Counted from the first letter of the stretch, positions 23,069 through 33,744 are shown. The stretch is DNA of 64,000 nucleotides from Mycobacterium kansasii ATCC 12478 (GCF_000157895.3 NC_022663.1:5518001-5582000), one strand, 5' to 3'. Notes: generated by a model not told the origin, from the letters alone. A program made the numbers and translations.

Positions 23069-23971
23069 GTGAGCACCGTCGGATTCGACGTCCCAGCGCG
23101 CTTGGGGACACTGCTGACCGCGATGGTGACACCATTCGGCGCCGATGGGTCCCTGGACACCGCCGCCGCGGCGCGTCTGGCGAATCGCCTGGTGGACCAG
23201 GGATGCGATGGCCTGGTGGTTTCGGGCACCACCGGTGAGTCGCCGACGACCACCGACGACGAGAAGCTCGGGTTGCTGCGTGCGGTCCTGGAGGCGGTGG
23301 GTGACCGGGCCCGGGTGATCGCCGGCGCCGGCACCTACGACACCGCGCACAGCGTCCGGCTGGCCAAGTCCTGCGCTGCCGAAGGTGCGCACGGGCTGCT
23401 GGTGGTCACCCCGTACTACTCGAAGCCGCCGCAGAGCGGATTGCTGGCACACTTCACCGCCGTTGCCGACGCGACCGATCTGCCGGTGCTGCTCTACGAC
23501 ATCCCGGGCAGGTCCGGCGTACCGATCGAGCCCGAAACCATCCGTGCGCTGGCGTCGCACCCCAACATCGTCGGGGTCAAAGACGCCAAAGCCGACCTGC
23601 CCAGCGGCGCCCAGATCATCGCCGACACCGGACTGGCCTATTACTCCGGCGACGACGCGCTCAACCTGCCTTGGCTGGCAATGGGCGCCATCGGGTTCAT
23701 CAGCGTGATCGGTCATCTGGCGGCAGGGCAGCTTCGCGAGTTGCTTTCGGCCTTCCAGTCGGGCGACATCGCCACCGCTCGCAAGATCAACGTCGCGGTA
23801 AGCCCCTTGTGCAAGGCTATGAGCCGTCTGGGCGGCGTCACCATGGCCAAAGCGGGCCTGCGGCTGCAGGGCATCGACGTCGGAGACCCCCGGCTGCCGC
23901 AGATGCCCGCAACACCGGAGCAGATCGACATGTTAGCCGCCGACATGCGTGCAGTTTCGGTGCTTCGGTGA
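23069..23971 (+). CDS. dapA: 4-hydroxy-tetrahydrodipicolinate synthase DapA
   Basis: The protein has 300 codons from GTG 23069. It condenses pyruvate and aspartate semialdehyde, the first committed step to DAP/lysine. GTTGESPT, the YYSKPPQ tyrosine segment, LLYDIPGR and the Schiff-base lysine in IVGVKDAKAD are visible. A TAACCT box (23055-23060) lies 8 nt before the GTG, suggesting a very short or absent leader. RNase J follows 19 bp later on the same strand, as in M. tuberculosis (Rv2753c, Rv2752c). Confidence 0.95.
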   Translation: MSTVGFDVPARLGTLLTAMVTPFGADGSLDTAAAARLANRLVDQGCDGLVVSGTTGESPTTTDDEKLGLLRAVLEAVGDRARVIAGAGTYDTAHSVRLAKSCAAEGAHGLLVVTPYYSKPPQSGLLAHFTAVADATDLPVLLYDIPGRSGVPIEPETIRALASHPNIVGVKDAKADLPSGAQIIADTGLAYYSGDDALNLPWLAMGAIGFISVIGHLAAGQLRELLSAFQSGDIATARKINVAVSPLCKAMSRLGGVTMAKAGLRLQGIDVGDPRLPQMPATPEQIDMLAADMRAVSVLR

Positions 23972-23990
23972 GTCATAGGGCGAGCCACCC

Positions 23991-25667
23991 GTGAACGAAG
24001 ACCTTCCGCCGCCAGCTCCGTTGGCCGCGGGCGGACTACGGGTCACCGCGCTCGGCGGCGTCGGCGAAATCGGCCGCAACATGACGGTTTTCGAGCATCT
24101 GGGCCGGCTGCTGATCATCGACTGCGGGGTGCTGTTCCCCACCCATGACGAGCCGGGTGTCGACTTGATCTTGCCCGATCTGCGTCATATCGAAGACCGC
24201 CTCGACGACATCGAGGCGCTGGTGTTGACGCACGCGCACGAGGACCACATCGGGGCCATTCCCTTCCTGCTCAAGCTGCGTCCCGACATTCCCGTCGTCG
24301 GCTCCAGGTTCACCCTGGCGCTGGTCGCCGCCAAATGCCGTGAGCATCGGATCAAGCCGGTGTTCGTCGAGGTGGCCGAGGGGCAGAGCAGCAGACACGG
24401 AGTCTTCGAGTGCGAATATTTCGCGGTCAACCACTCCATCCCCGACGCACTGGCCATCGCGGTCTATACGGGTGCGGGCACCGTCCTGCACACCGGCGAC
24501 ATCAAGCTCGACCAACTGCCGCTCGACGGACGTCCCACCGACCTGCCCGGCATGTCCCGGCTCGGCGACGCCGGCGTGGACCTGTTCTTGTGCGACTCCA
24601 CCAACGCCGAGATCCCCGGTGTCGGACCATCGGAAAGCGAAGTGGGCCCCACGCTGCACCGGTTGATCCGGGGCGCCGAGGGCCGGGTCATCGTGGCATG
24701 CTTTGCCTCCAATGTGGACCGGGTTCAGCAAATCATCGACGCCGCAGTGGCTTTGGGCCGGCGAGTGTCATTCGTGGGCCGGTCGATGGTGCGCAACATG
24801 GGCATCGCAAGGGAATTGGGTTTCCTGCGGGTGGCGGATTCCGACTTGATCGACATCGCCGCCGCGGAGATGATGCCGGCCGAACAGGTGGTGCTGATCA
24901 CCACCGGCACGCAGGGCGAACCGATGTCGGCGTTGTCTCGGATGTCGCGCGGCGAACATCGCCGTATCACTCTGACTTCGGGTGATCTCATCGTGTTGTC
25001 GTCGTCGCTGATCCCCGGAAACGAGGAGGCGGTCTACGGCGTCATCGACGAGCTCTCCAAGATCGGAGCTCGCGTTGTCACCAATGCCCAAGCGCGGGTG
25101 CATGTTTCCGGACACGCATACAGCGGCGAGCTGCTGTTTCTGTACAACGGGGTACGGCCGCGCCACGTGATGCCGGTACACGGGACTTGGCGAATGCTGC
25201 GCGCCAACGCCAAGCTCGCGGCCGGCACCGGAGTTCCGGAAGAGTCGATCTTGTTGGCCGAGAACGGGGTCAGCGTCGATCTGGTTGGCGGCAGAGCATC
25301 GATCGCCGGTGCCGTGCCGGTCGGAAAGATGTTCGTCGACGGGCTGATCACCGGCGACGTCGGCGAAATCACCCTGGGTGAACGGCTGATCCTGTCGTCG
25401 GGTTTTGTCGCGGTGACCGTGGTGGTCAAGCGTGGCACCGGGCGCCCGGTGGCGGCGCCGCATCTGTATTCGCGCGGCTTTTCCGAAGATCCCAAGGCGC
25501 TGGAACCCGCCGTGCGCAAGGTCGAAGCGGAGCTGGAATCGCTGGTCGCCGCCAACGTCACCGATCCCACCCGGATCGCGCAGGGCGTGCGTCGCACGGT
25601 CGGCAAGTGGGTGGGCGAAACCTACCGCCGCCAGCCGATGATCGTGCCCACGGTGATCGAGGTCTGA
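23991..25667 (+). CDS. rnj: Ribonuclease J
   Basis: The protein has 558 codons with a GTG start, equal to the M. tuberculosis protein length. It is a metallo-beta-lactamase/beta-CASP nuclease: zinc motif THAHEDHIG, HTGDIKLDQ, and the beta-CASP block with FASNVDRVQQI, TTGTQGEPMSAL and HVSGHAYSGEL. It provides 5'-3' exo- and endonuclease activity in RNA decay and rRNA maturation. A GNEEAVYGVIDELSKIGA segment precedes the His-rich motif C. It is probably co-transcribed with dapA. Confidence 0.95.
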   Translation: MNEDLPPPAPLAAGGLRVTALGGVGEIGRNMTVFEHLGRLLIIDCGVLFPTHDEPGVDLILPDLRHIEDRLDDIEALVLTHAHEDHIGAIPFLLKLRPDIPVVGSRFTLALVAAKCREHRIKPVFVEVAEGQSSRHGVFECEYFAVNHSIPDALAIAVYTGAGTVLHTGDIKLDQLPLDGRPTDLPGMSRLGDAGVDLFLCDSTNAEIPGVGPSESEVGPTLHRLIRGAEGRVIVACFASNVDRVQQIIDAAVALGRRVSFVGRSMVRNMGIARELGFLRVADSDLIDIAAAEMMPAEQVVLITTGTQGEPMSALSRMSRGEHRRITLTSGDLIVLSSSLIPGNEEAVYGVIDELSKIGARVVTNAQARVHVSGHAYSGELLFLYNGVRPRHVMPVHGTWRMLRANAKLAAGTGVPEESILLAENGVSVDLVGGRASIAGAVPVGKMFVDGLITGDVGEITLGERLILSSGFVAVTVVVKRGTGRPVAAPHLYSRGFSEDPKALEPAVRKVEAELESLVAANVTDPTRIAQGVRRTVGKWVGETYRRQPMIVPTVIEV

Positions 25668-25817
25668 CCCTCGAACCTCGTCGTAGCGGGCCATTCGAGC
25701 GCCCAACTGCCCGGGCTTACCCAGGCGCAGTCGATCGAGGAGCAGGCAAATGCACCCGTCGCCCCGCCGATGCCTGCACGATGATGTGGCGACGGGTTCC
25801 ACGACGCCCGACGTCGA
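25668..25817. other. Spacer between rnj and the microprotein promoter
   Basis: No gene is supported here. An ATG at 25750 with GAGGAG upstream opens 71 codons in frame with the microprotein at 25870, so an N-terminally longer form is possible. A promoter inside that reading frame (25818-25847) argues for the short form. Confidence 0.3.
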
Positions 25818-25847
25818 TTGGCGTTTCCCGCTCGCCTGCCCTACTAT
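25818..25847 (+). promoter_or_regulatory. SigA-type promoter for the microprotein cluster
   Basis: TTGGCG (25818-25823), an 18-bp spacer and TACTAT (25842-25847) form a good housekeeping promoter. The expected start is near 25854, giving a leader of about 16 nt with an AGAAGGA ribosome-binding site before ATG 25870. Confidence 0.5.
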
Positions 25848-25869
25848 GCGGCAGAAGGAAAAAGCTACA

Positions 25870-25965
25870 ATGACTACTGTTGCTAGGGGTAACGGTAGTG
25901 GCTCCCGGCTTGATGACTTTGTGCCGGAAGACTTTTCCAGTTCACGTCCTATTTTCGTGCCGTAG
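25870..25965 (+). CDS. Microprotein 1 (31 aa)
   Basis: The ORF has 31 codons: it starts MTTVARGNGSG, has a middle acidic part (LDDFVPEDF) and the end SSSRPIFVP. AGAAGGA lies 10 nt before the ATG, with a promoter just upstream. There is no cysteine, membrane segment or known domain. Its C-terminal S.RPIFVP resembles SPVFVVEVIG of the next microprotein. It could be a peptide precursor, a leader peptide or chance; promoter plus ribosome-binding site favour real translation. Confidence 0.4.
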   Translation: MTTVARGNGSGSRLDDFVPEDFSSSRPIFVP

Positions 25966-25984
25966 TTCAATGCCGAGGAGAGAT

Positions 25985-26077
25985 ATGTCCCGCAACACCG
26001 TCTGCCATGAGTCACTCTTCCAGCAAGTGGAAACCGCGTATGCGAGCCCCGTCTTCGTGGTTGAGGTCATCGGTTAG
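25985..26077 (+). CDS. Microprotein 2 (30 aa)
   Basis: The ORF has 30 codons with a strong GAGGAGAG ribosome-binding site ending 2-3 nt closer than usual to ATG 25985. It is 19 bp after microprotein 1. The sequence starts MSRNTVCHESLFQQVE and ends hydrophobic (SPVFVVEVIG). It has one cysteine and no domain. The layout of two short ORFs with strong translation signals before an acyltransferase resembles a small peptide cluster, but no modifying enzyme of a known RiPP class is adjacent. Confidence 0.4.
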   Translation: MSRNTVCHESLFQQVETAYASPVFVVEVIG

Positions 26078-26122
26078 CAGGAACGCCGTCGGTTAGCGGC
26101 CGGCAGCTACCGCCTTCATTGC

Positions 26123-26218
26123 ATGGCGTACGGGGAAGCATGCACTCGCTACGTCCCGTGTCCGATTCCGGAGTGCGGCAAGGGGAATCGATCTGCCGGC
26201 GTTGGCGGCGGCGCATGA
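26123..26218 (+). CDS. Possible microprotein 3 (31 aa, Cys-containing)
   Basis: The ORF has 31 codons beginning MAYGEACTRYVPCPIPECGK and ending GVGGGA. Three cysteines in CxxxxxCxxxxC spacing resemble part of a zinc ribbon or a disulfide peptide. It has no clear ribosome-binding site, so confidence is lower than for the two upstream ORFs. It ends 16 bp before the acyltransferase start. Confidence 0.22.
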   Translation: MAYGEACTRYVPCPIPECGKGNRSAGVGGGA

Positions 26219-26234
26219 CGTCAGATGAAATGCT

Positions 26235-27566
26235 GTGCCGCTAGACAATCGACTCGCGTTCAATGATCAAGCGAGGTTTCTCGCACTGCGCGCGACCGGT
26301 CTGGCACCGGTGGCTCAGTGGGTGTGGGTTTACCAGCGCCAGGTAGACCTGGATGGTCTGAGGCGTTTTCAGCGCAATCTCGGCCACGGGTTGTTGGGAC
26401 GGCGGATCGAGCGTTCTCCGCTGCCATTTGCCCGGCATCGGTGGATCTCACCGGGGGTCTCGCCGGACATCGATATCGCCGGGCACTCCCGTCCGCGTGC
26501 GGAGTTGATCGACTGGGCCGATGAACGGGCGCATCTGCCTGTCGATCCGGAATGGGGCCCCGGCTGGCATCTCGGCGTGCAATCGTTTTCCGACGGCTCG
26601 ACGGGCGTCAGCCTGGTGGCTTCGCACTGCTTGGTCGACGGGGTCGGCGGCGGTCTCGCGATTGCCGATGCGATCGAAGGCAACGTGCGCGATCTCGGCT
26701 ACCCGCCGCCGCGTTCAGGTACTCGACTGGTTACAGCGCTGTCCGATGCCCGCCAAACCGTGCAGGGCTTACCCGAAGCTGCCCGGGCACTGGTGGCGGC
26801 GACGAAGCCTGCCCGGCGTCGCAAGCGAAATATTGCCCCGTCCGTGTTATCGCGGCCGCTCGTCATCGGTGCCGGCACGGGTGACGTTGTTGCGGTACCG
26901 GCTATCGTCATCTTTGTTGATCTTGACGATTGGGATCACCGGGCGAAAGCTCTTGGTGGCACGAGTAACTCGCTGTTCACAGCGTTCGCCGCGAAACTTG
27001 CCGAGCGGGTGGGATGTCGGCGTGCCGACGACGGCCGGATCCGGGTGGGTATCACCGTCAATGACCGCTCCGAGGGCGACCTGCGTGCGAACGCATTCTC
27101 GCTTGCCAACGTCGATGTCGACCCGAGTGGCCTCACAACGGATTTGTCCGGTGTACGGACGAGCATCAAACACGCTCTCGCCGCGTTGCCGGAGGCAGTT
27201 GCCGAGTCGGCGCAGCTGCAACCGTTGATCCCGTTGACGCCCGAGTGGCTGGCAAAACGAATGACCGGCACATTGTTGGCGACTCCGGCAGTGGGCTGCT
27301 CCTACCTTGGCGACATCGACCCGATGATTGGCCGGCCCGACGGCAGCGATGCGGATTCATTATTCGTGCGAGGGGTCACGCAGCACGTGACCCGACAAAT
27401 CGTCGAGCAGGTGCGTGGCATGACCGCCGTGTCGGGCGGCCGCATCGGCGACAAGGTTTCTATCGCCGTCCTCGTCTACGAACTCGACCTAAATGCCAAG
27501 TCTGACCTACGTGAGCTGGCCGCAGAAACGCTGACGGAGTTCGGTCTGAGCGTCGCGATCGTCTAA
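26235..27566 (+). CDS. Condensation/WS-DGAT-type acyltransferase-like protein
   Basis: The protein has 443 codons with a GTG start and no strong ribosome-binding site. The motif SHCLVDGVGGG contains the HxxxDG active-site pattern of the CoA-dependent acyltransferase superfamily (NRPS condensation domains, PapA proteins, wax ester synthases). NDRSEGDLRANAFSLANVDVD and the late GCSYLGDID block correspond to the second half of that fold. It would transfer an acyl group to an alcohol or amine; acceptor and donor are unknown. It is the last gene of the microprotein block and converges with a methyltransferase. I recall no counterpart here in M. tuberculosis. Confidence 0.7.
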   Translation: MPLDNRLAFNDQARFLALRATGLAPVAQWVWVYQRQVDLDGLRRFQRNLGHGLLGRRIERSPLPFARHRWISPGVSPDIDIAGHSRPRAELIDWADERAHLPVDPEWGPGWHLGVQSFSDGSTGVSLVASHCLVDGVGGGLAIADAIEGNVRDLGYPPPRSGTRLVTALSDARQTVQGLPEAARALVAATKPARRRKRNIAPSVLSRPLVIGAGTGDVVAVPAIVIFVDLDDWDHRAKALGGTSNSLFTAFAAKLAERVGCRRADDGRIRVGITVNDRSEGDLRANAFSLANVDVDPSGLTTDLSGVRTSIKHALAALPEAVAESAQLQPLIPLTPEWLAKRMTGTLLATPAVGCSYLGDIDPMIGRPDGSDADSLFVRGVTQHVTRQIVEQVRGMTAVSGGRIGDKVSIAVLVYELDLNAKSDLRELAAETLTEFGLSVAIV

Positions 27567-27597
27567 CGGCCGGCTCTGTTGCTGACGAGGCAGATGT

Positions 27598-28470
27598 CTA
27601 GATCTTCTCCGCATACGCCGACCACTCGATCTGCGAGGCCTTGAGTTTGCGGCCGGTGGGCTCGACATAGCGCTGGACGAGTTCATCAGGCCCGGCCTGT
27701 TCCACCAGCCGCCAACCGTACTCGGCGAGAAAATCGGCCACCTGCTCGGGCAGTAAGCCGAAATGCCACAGCTGACGTCGCTGCCGGACGGCGCGATACA
27801 GCGTCCGGGTGCCGTACCGGTTACTCCCGTCGATGAAGTCGCGGCGCACGTAGGTGAACACCAAGCGACTACCCGGTGCGGTGGCCCGAAGTCCGTCCAA
27901 CGTGCGCCGGACGGCGCGTTCGGTGAGGTATTGGGTGACACCTTCGCAGATGAAGAAGACCCGGTAGTCGGTGCGATATCCGTGCTCGGCCAGCGCGGTG
28001 AGCAAATCGTCGCGCTCGAAATCCAAGGCTACCAACCGGACTGAGAGCGGCAACTCGCCCAGCACCCGCCGGACCGTCTTGGCCTTGCGAGCGATGTTGA
28101 CCGGCAGGTCCACTTCGAAGACCGGGATGCGAACCTGGCGGGTCAATCGATAGGCGCGCGTGTCCAATCCGGCGCCCAGGATGACGACCGCGTCGATGTC
28201 GTCGAGCGCCGCGGCGAGTTTGTCGCCGATGAATCGCTTGCGGCACACCAGGTTCGCCCACAGCCCGCGGCCCGACCACTCCGACCCCGCGATGAACAGG
28301 CGCCGCAGTGTCGTCGGCCGGGTGGCGCTGACGAGCCAGCGCAGCGGCCTGGGCAAGAACAGTTCCGCGAGGTCGTCATCCACCAGCCGGTGCTCGGGTG
28401 GCTCGTTTTGTTCGACGGCCGATAAGACCATGGGGCCGAATGCAGTCTGTGCAGCGGGATTTCGGGCCAT
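27598..28470 (-). CDS. SAM-dependent methyltransferase (TIGR00027/leucine carboxyl methyltransferase type)
   Basis: The protein has 290 codons. It has the SAM motif VVILGAGLDTRAYRL, the acidic EVDLP at the end of beta-2, FFICEGVTQYL and RLVFTYVRRDF, all typical of the large mycobacterial family of O-methyltransferase-like proteins related to leucine carboxyl methyltransferase. The substrate is unknown. Its start lies 3 bp from the stop of the SDR gene upstream, so the order of translation is ABM protein, SDR, methyltransferase, as in Rv2749-Rv2751. Confidence 0.85.
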   Translation of the reverse strand: MARNPAAQTAFGPMVLSAVEQNEPPEHRLVDDDLAELFLPRPLRWLVSATRPTTLRRLFIAGSEWSGRGLWANLVCRKRFIGDKLAAALDDIDAVVILGAGLDTRAYRLTRQVRIPVFEVDLPVNIARKAKTVRRVLGELPLSVRLVALDFERDDLLTALAEHGYRTDYRVFFICEGVTQYLTERAVRRTLDGLRATAPGSRLVFTYVRRDFIDGSNRYGTRTLYRAVRQRRQLWHFGLLPEQVADFLAEYGWRLVEQAGPDELVQRYVEPTGRKLKASQIEWSAYAEKI

Positions 28471-28473
28471 CAG

Positions 28474-29307
28474 CTACCTCTTGTTCACACAACCCGCGTC
28501 GACCGGCAACGCCACGCCGGTGATGTATCGGGCTTCGTCGGACACCAGCCATGCCACGGCATTGGCGACGTCCTCTGCCTGCAGAATCTTTACCGGCAAC
28601 GCGTTGCCCGCGCCCGACGCCGAGCCGGTCTGAGCGGCCATGTCGGCAAGCCACTGCGCGGTGAACTCGTTGTCGATCATCGGGGTGCCGACCGCCGACG
28701 GATGCACGGAGTTAACTCGAATATTATGGGGAGCAAGCAAATTGGCGTATAGCCGCATCAACCCCACCAGTCCGTGTTTGGCGGCGGTATAGCCGATGGA
28801 GCCGGCATCGGCGCTGCCGAAGCCGGCCAGTCCCGCCGCCGAACTGATCAGCACGATCGAGCCCCCAGCCCCTTGGGAGATCATGGCGGGTATCGCGACA
28901 TCCACGGTGTGGTAGACACCGGTGAGGTTGACGTCGATGACGTCGCGCCAGCCGTCGGCGCCCGACTGCATCGGGGCGATCCCGGCATTGGCGACGACGA
29001 TATCGACCCGGCCGAACTCGTCGAGACCCGCCCGTAGCGCGGCGGCCAGCGACGCACGATCGCGGACGTCAGCTCGTTGTGCCACGATGCGCGCGCCGGT
29101 CTCCTCGACGAGTTTGACGGTGTGTGCCAGGTCGTCGGCGGTGCCCAGCGGGTAGGGCACGCTGGCGATCTGCTCGCACAGATCGATCGCGATCACGTTT
29201 GCGCCGTCGGCCGCCAGCTGAATCGCGTGGGCGCGACCCTGACCGCGCGCGGCTCCGGTGACGAAGGCGACCCGGCCGCTCAGCGGCCCCTGTGACGACC
29301 GTGCCAT
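28474..29307 (-). CDS. SDR oxidoreductase, mycofactocin-coupled type
   Basis: The protein has 277 codons. It has GRVAFVTGAARGQGRAHA, NAG, ISSAAG (Ser) and YTAAKHG (Tyr, Lys), with a long loop after beta-2 (IDLCEQIASVPYPLGT). The GAARGQGR start and that insertion mark the SDR subfamily whose NAD is held tightly and recycled by the redox peptide cofactor mycofactocin. No mycofactocin genes lie in the window. It overlaps the upstream ABM gene by one base and probably acts on an alcohol in the same pathway. Confidence 0.8.
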   Translation of the reverse strand: MARSSQGPLSGRVAFVTGAARGQGRAHAIQLAADGANVIAIDLCEQIASVPYPLGTADDLAHTVKLVEETGARIVAQRADVRDRASLAAALRAGLDEFGRVDIVVANAGIAPMQSGADGWRDVIDVNLTGVYHTVDVAIPAMISQGAGGSIVLISSAAGLAGFGSADAGSIGYTAAKHGLVGLMRLYANLLAPHNIRVNSVHPSAVGTPMIDNEFTAQWLADMAAQTGSASGAGNALPVKILQAEDVANAVAWLVSDEARYITGVALPVDAGCVNKR

Positions 29308-29621
29308 CAGGGCCGAAGCTGCCCTTTGCCCGGATCGCCCGCCGGGATGGGCTGCAACATCTTGATGTCGGGGGCACCGACCAAGTGGTCACCGGCCGCC
29401 TGGAACATCTTGGCCACCGCGGGAGCGGTGCTGTGGACTTTGAGCGCGTCGGCGTCGGCCCATTGCTCGACGAAGACGAATGTCGCACCCGTTTGGTGCA
29501 GGGAGTACAGCTCGCAGCCGGGTTCGCCGTGCACCTCTTCGACCGCGGTGGTCAAGATGTCGCGGACGGTGTCGACCGACTCGGGCTTGACGGTCAGCGT
29601 GGCGACGACGACGACGGGCAT
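29307..29621 (-). CDS. Antibiotic biosynthesis monooxygenase (ABM) domain protein
   Basis: The 104 codons start at ATG 29619-29621 (MPVVVVATLTVKPE) with AGGAGG upstream; in-frame codons further up are ignored because the ribosome-binding site and the homologous length (Rv2749) support this start. It has a dimeric alpha/beta ferredoxin-like fold: TVKPESVDTVRDIL, GCELYSLHQ, FVFVEQWADADAL. Such proteins are cofactor-free monooxygenases or small-molecule binders. It is the first gene of a three-gene minus-strand operon. Confidence 0.8.
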   Translation of the reverse strand: MPVVVVATLTVKPESVDTVRDILTTAVEEVHGEPGCELYSLHQTGATFVFVEQWADADALKVHSTAPAVAKMFQAAGDHLVGAPDIKMLQPIPAGDPGKGQLRP

Positions 29622-29795
29622 GCTGGGGCCTCCTGGGAACTGTGGCGGATTATCGGCGGCGTGACGCGGCATGACCGCGGATGACCATTGTCACCTCTGG
29701 CCACCCTACTCACGCCCGCCGGTCACAACGCGAGCACGGGTTGGCGAAGCGAGCGTTACCAGTGTGGCATGTGGTGCAGAAGATGTATTTGCGAC

Positions 29796-29801
29796 TAGGC
29801 T
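29796..29801 (+). promoter_or_regulatory. -10 box of a probable leaderless ftsK transcript
   Basis: TAGGCT fits TANNNT and lies 7 nt before ATG 29809, supporting that start codon over upstream in-frame codons. Confidence 0.45.
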
Positions 29802-29808
29802 TGCCGGC

Positions 29809-32328
<2,520 letters not shown>

Positions 32329-32331
32329 CGC

Positions 32332-32390
32332 CGAGCAGACACAGAATCGCACTCCGCCGGCCTCGGGAGTGCCATTCTGTGTCTGGTCGC
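32332..32390. terminator. Bidirectional hairpin terminator between ftsK and argA
   Basis: CGAGCAGACACAGAATCGCA (from 32332) continues CTCC and pairs with GGAGTGCCATTCTGTGTCTG and GTCG downstream, with about two mismatches in 24 bp. It lies between convergent stops. The 19-nt core GAGCAGACACAGAATCGCA is identical to the left arm of the terminator at 13298-13359, so both belong to one dispersed terminator family. Confidence 0.75.
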
Positions 32391-32394
32391 GAGC

Positions 32395-32928
32395 TCACAA
32401 GACGAGCAGCATCCGGGAGTTGCCCAGGATGTTGGGCTTGACGTAGCTCAGGTCCAAGAATTCGGCGACCCCGATGTCATAGGACCGGCACATCTCCTCG
32501 AACACCTCGGCGGTGACCGGCGTGCCCTCGATCTCGGTAAATCCGTGCCGGGCAAAGAATTCGGTCTCGAAAGTCAACACGAACAGCCGCTCCAGCTGAA
32601 GTTCGCGGGCAACCTCGAGCAACCGGTCGACGATGGCGTGGCCGATGCCGCGACCCGTCATGGCGGGGTCGACCGCGACGGTACGGATTTCCCCGAGATC
32701 GGCCCACAACACGTGGAGCGCCCCACAACCGACTATCTTTTTCGGGTTGCCTGGGTCGCTGGGGTGTTCGGCCACCCAGAATTCCTGCACCGCTTCGTAA
32801 AGCGTTACCAGGTTCTTTTCCAGCAGGATCTTTCCCGCATAGGTGTCGACGAGTTTCTTGATCGAAGGCACATCCGACGTGCGGGCGCGTCGGACTACCG
32901 GTTGGAAATCCCGTCGACTTTCGGTCAC
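32395..32928 (-). CDS. argA: Amino-acid N-acetyltransferase (L-glutamine/glutamate), ArgA-like
   Basis: The protein has 177 codons from GTG (32926-32928) and the GNAT fold: RRARTSDVPSIKKLVD, GCGALHVLWADLGEIRTVAV, acetyl-CoA loop DPAMTGRGIGHAIV, and FVLTFETEFFARHGFTEIEG. M. tuberculosis Rv2747 starts arginine biosynthesis by acetylating glutamine/glutamate; the residues visible here match it apart from a small insertion (SDPGNPKK). A TACTGT box 6 nt before the start suggests a leaderless mRNA, divergent from pgsA3. Confidence 0.9.
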   Translation of the reverse strand: MTESRRDFQPVVRRARTSDVPSIKKLVDTYAGKILLEKNLVTLYEAVQEFWVAEHPSDPGNPKKIVGCGALHVLWADLGEIRTVAVDPAMTGRGIGHAIVDRLLEVARELQLERLFVLTFETEFFARHGFTEIEGTPVTAEVFEEMCRSYDIGVAEFLDLSYVKPNILGNSRMLLVL

Positions 32929-32934
32929 GGGAGA

Positions 32935-32940
32935 ACAGTA
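32935..32940 (-). promoter_or_regulatory. -10 box for leaderless argA
   Basis: On the minus strand TACTGT is followed by 6 nt and the GTG start of argA. It forms a compact divergent promoter region with the pgsA3 box 34 bp away. Confidence 0.45.
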
Positions 32941-32973
32941 TCGACATCGAAGACGGGTGAGCTGGTCAACCGT

Positions 32974-32979
32974 TATTCT
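32974..32979 (+). promoter_or_regulatory. -10 box for leaderless pgsA3
   Basis: TATTCT is followed by 6 nt and GTG 32986. This supports the GTG as the start of pgsA3. Confidence 0.45.
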
Positions 32980-32985
32980 GTTGCC

Positions 32986-33585
32986 GTGCCCGGGCAGCCG
33001 CAAACAGGTCAGATGCCAGGAACCGCCCGTATTGCCAACCTCGCCAATATTCTGACCGGCCTGCGGCTGGTGCTGGTGCCGATTTTCTTGTACGCACTGT
33101 TCTACGACGGCGGCCATCAAACGCCTGCCCGAGTCGCGGCATGGGCGATATTTGCCGTCGCCAGCATTACCGACCGGTTTGATGGCTTGCTGGCCCGCAA
33201 CTACGGCATGGCGACCGAATTCGGCGCATTCGTCGATCCCATTGCCGACAAGACCCTGATCGGGGCCGCGCTGATCGGCCTGTCGATGTTGGGCGACCTG
33301 CCCTGGTGGGTCACGGTGTTGATCCTGGCCCGCGAGATCGGGGTGACGGTGCTGCGGCTGGCTGTGATTCGCCGCGGTGTCATTCCCGCCAGTTGGGGCG
33401 GCAAACTCAAGACCGTGGTCCAGGCGGTGGCGATCGGCTTGTTCGTGTTGCCGCTTTCGGGCGCGCTGCACACGGCGGCTGTGGTGGTGATGGCCGCTGC
33501 CATCGTGCTGACCGTGGTGACCGGTGTCGATTACGTGGCATCCACAGTCAGGGAGATTCGCGCGGGCGGCCCCGGGACTAAGTAA
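32986..33585 (+). CDS. pgsA3: CDP-diacylglycerol-glycerol-3-phosphate phosphatidyltransferase family (PgsA3)
   Basis: The protein has 199 codons and is a membrane enzyme with about five hydrophobic segments. It carries the CDP-alcohol phosphatidyltransferase motif as TDRFDGLLARNYGMATEFGA continuing FVDPIADK (D-x3-DG-x2-AR-x8-G-x3-D-x3-D). It makes phosphatidylglycerol phosphate or a related phospholipid from CDP-diacylglycerol. It is followed by clgR on the same strand, linking lipid synthesis to the envelope-stress operon, as in M. tuberculosis Rv2746c-Rv2745c. Confidence 0.9.
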   Translation: MPGQPQTGQMPGTARIANLANILTGLRLVLVPIFLYALFYDGGHQTPARVAAWAIFAVASITDRFDGLLARNYGMATEFGAFVDPIADKTLIGAALIGLSMLGDLPWWVTVLILAREIGVTVLRLAVIRRGVIPASWGGKLKTVVQAVAIGLFVLPLSGALHTAAVVVMAAAIVLTVVTGVDYVASTVREIRAGGPGTK

Positions 33586-33639
33586 CCGGCGTTATCAGGT
33601 ACTTCGGGATATTTCCGGCGACCGTACTCCTCCGCCCCC

Positions 33640-33668
33640 GGGAACCGCATCAGCCTGCTCGGCGTTGA
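33640..33668 (+). promoter_or_regulatory. SigE-type (ECF) promoter of clgR
   Basis: GGGAACC (33640-33646), a 16-bp spacer and CGTTGA (33663-33668) match the mycobacterial SigE consensus (GGGAACC-N15/16-CGTT). It lies about 75 bp before the clgR start. SigE control of clgR and the downstream psp genes is established in M. tuberculosis. Confidence 0.7.
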
Positions 33669-33744
33669 CCAAGGGACCATTGCGATCGGGTTGCGATCGG
33701 ATGTGGTTGAGATATCGGGGCGTGACCGGATGAAGGAGACCACG

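Noticed and set aside
25750..25869. Longer 71-codon form of microprotein 1
   Set aside because: A possible Shine-Dalgarno exists at 25750, but the promoter at 25818-25847 lies inside it and the 25870 ATG has its own ribosome-binding site. Kept as a minor alternative only.
29671..29808. Earlier FtsK starts
   Set aside because: The TAGGCT box 7 nt before ATG 29809 and the typical basic FtsK N-terminus (MANRTVARSGGR) favour the later start, though the earlier frame is open.
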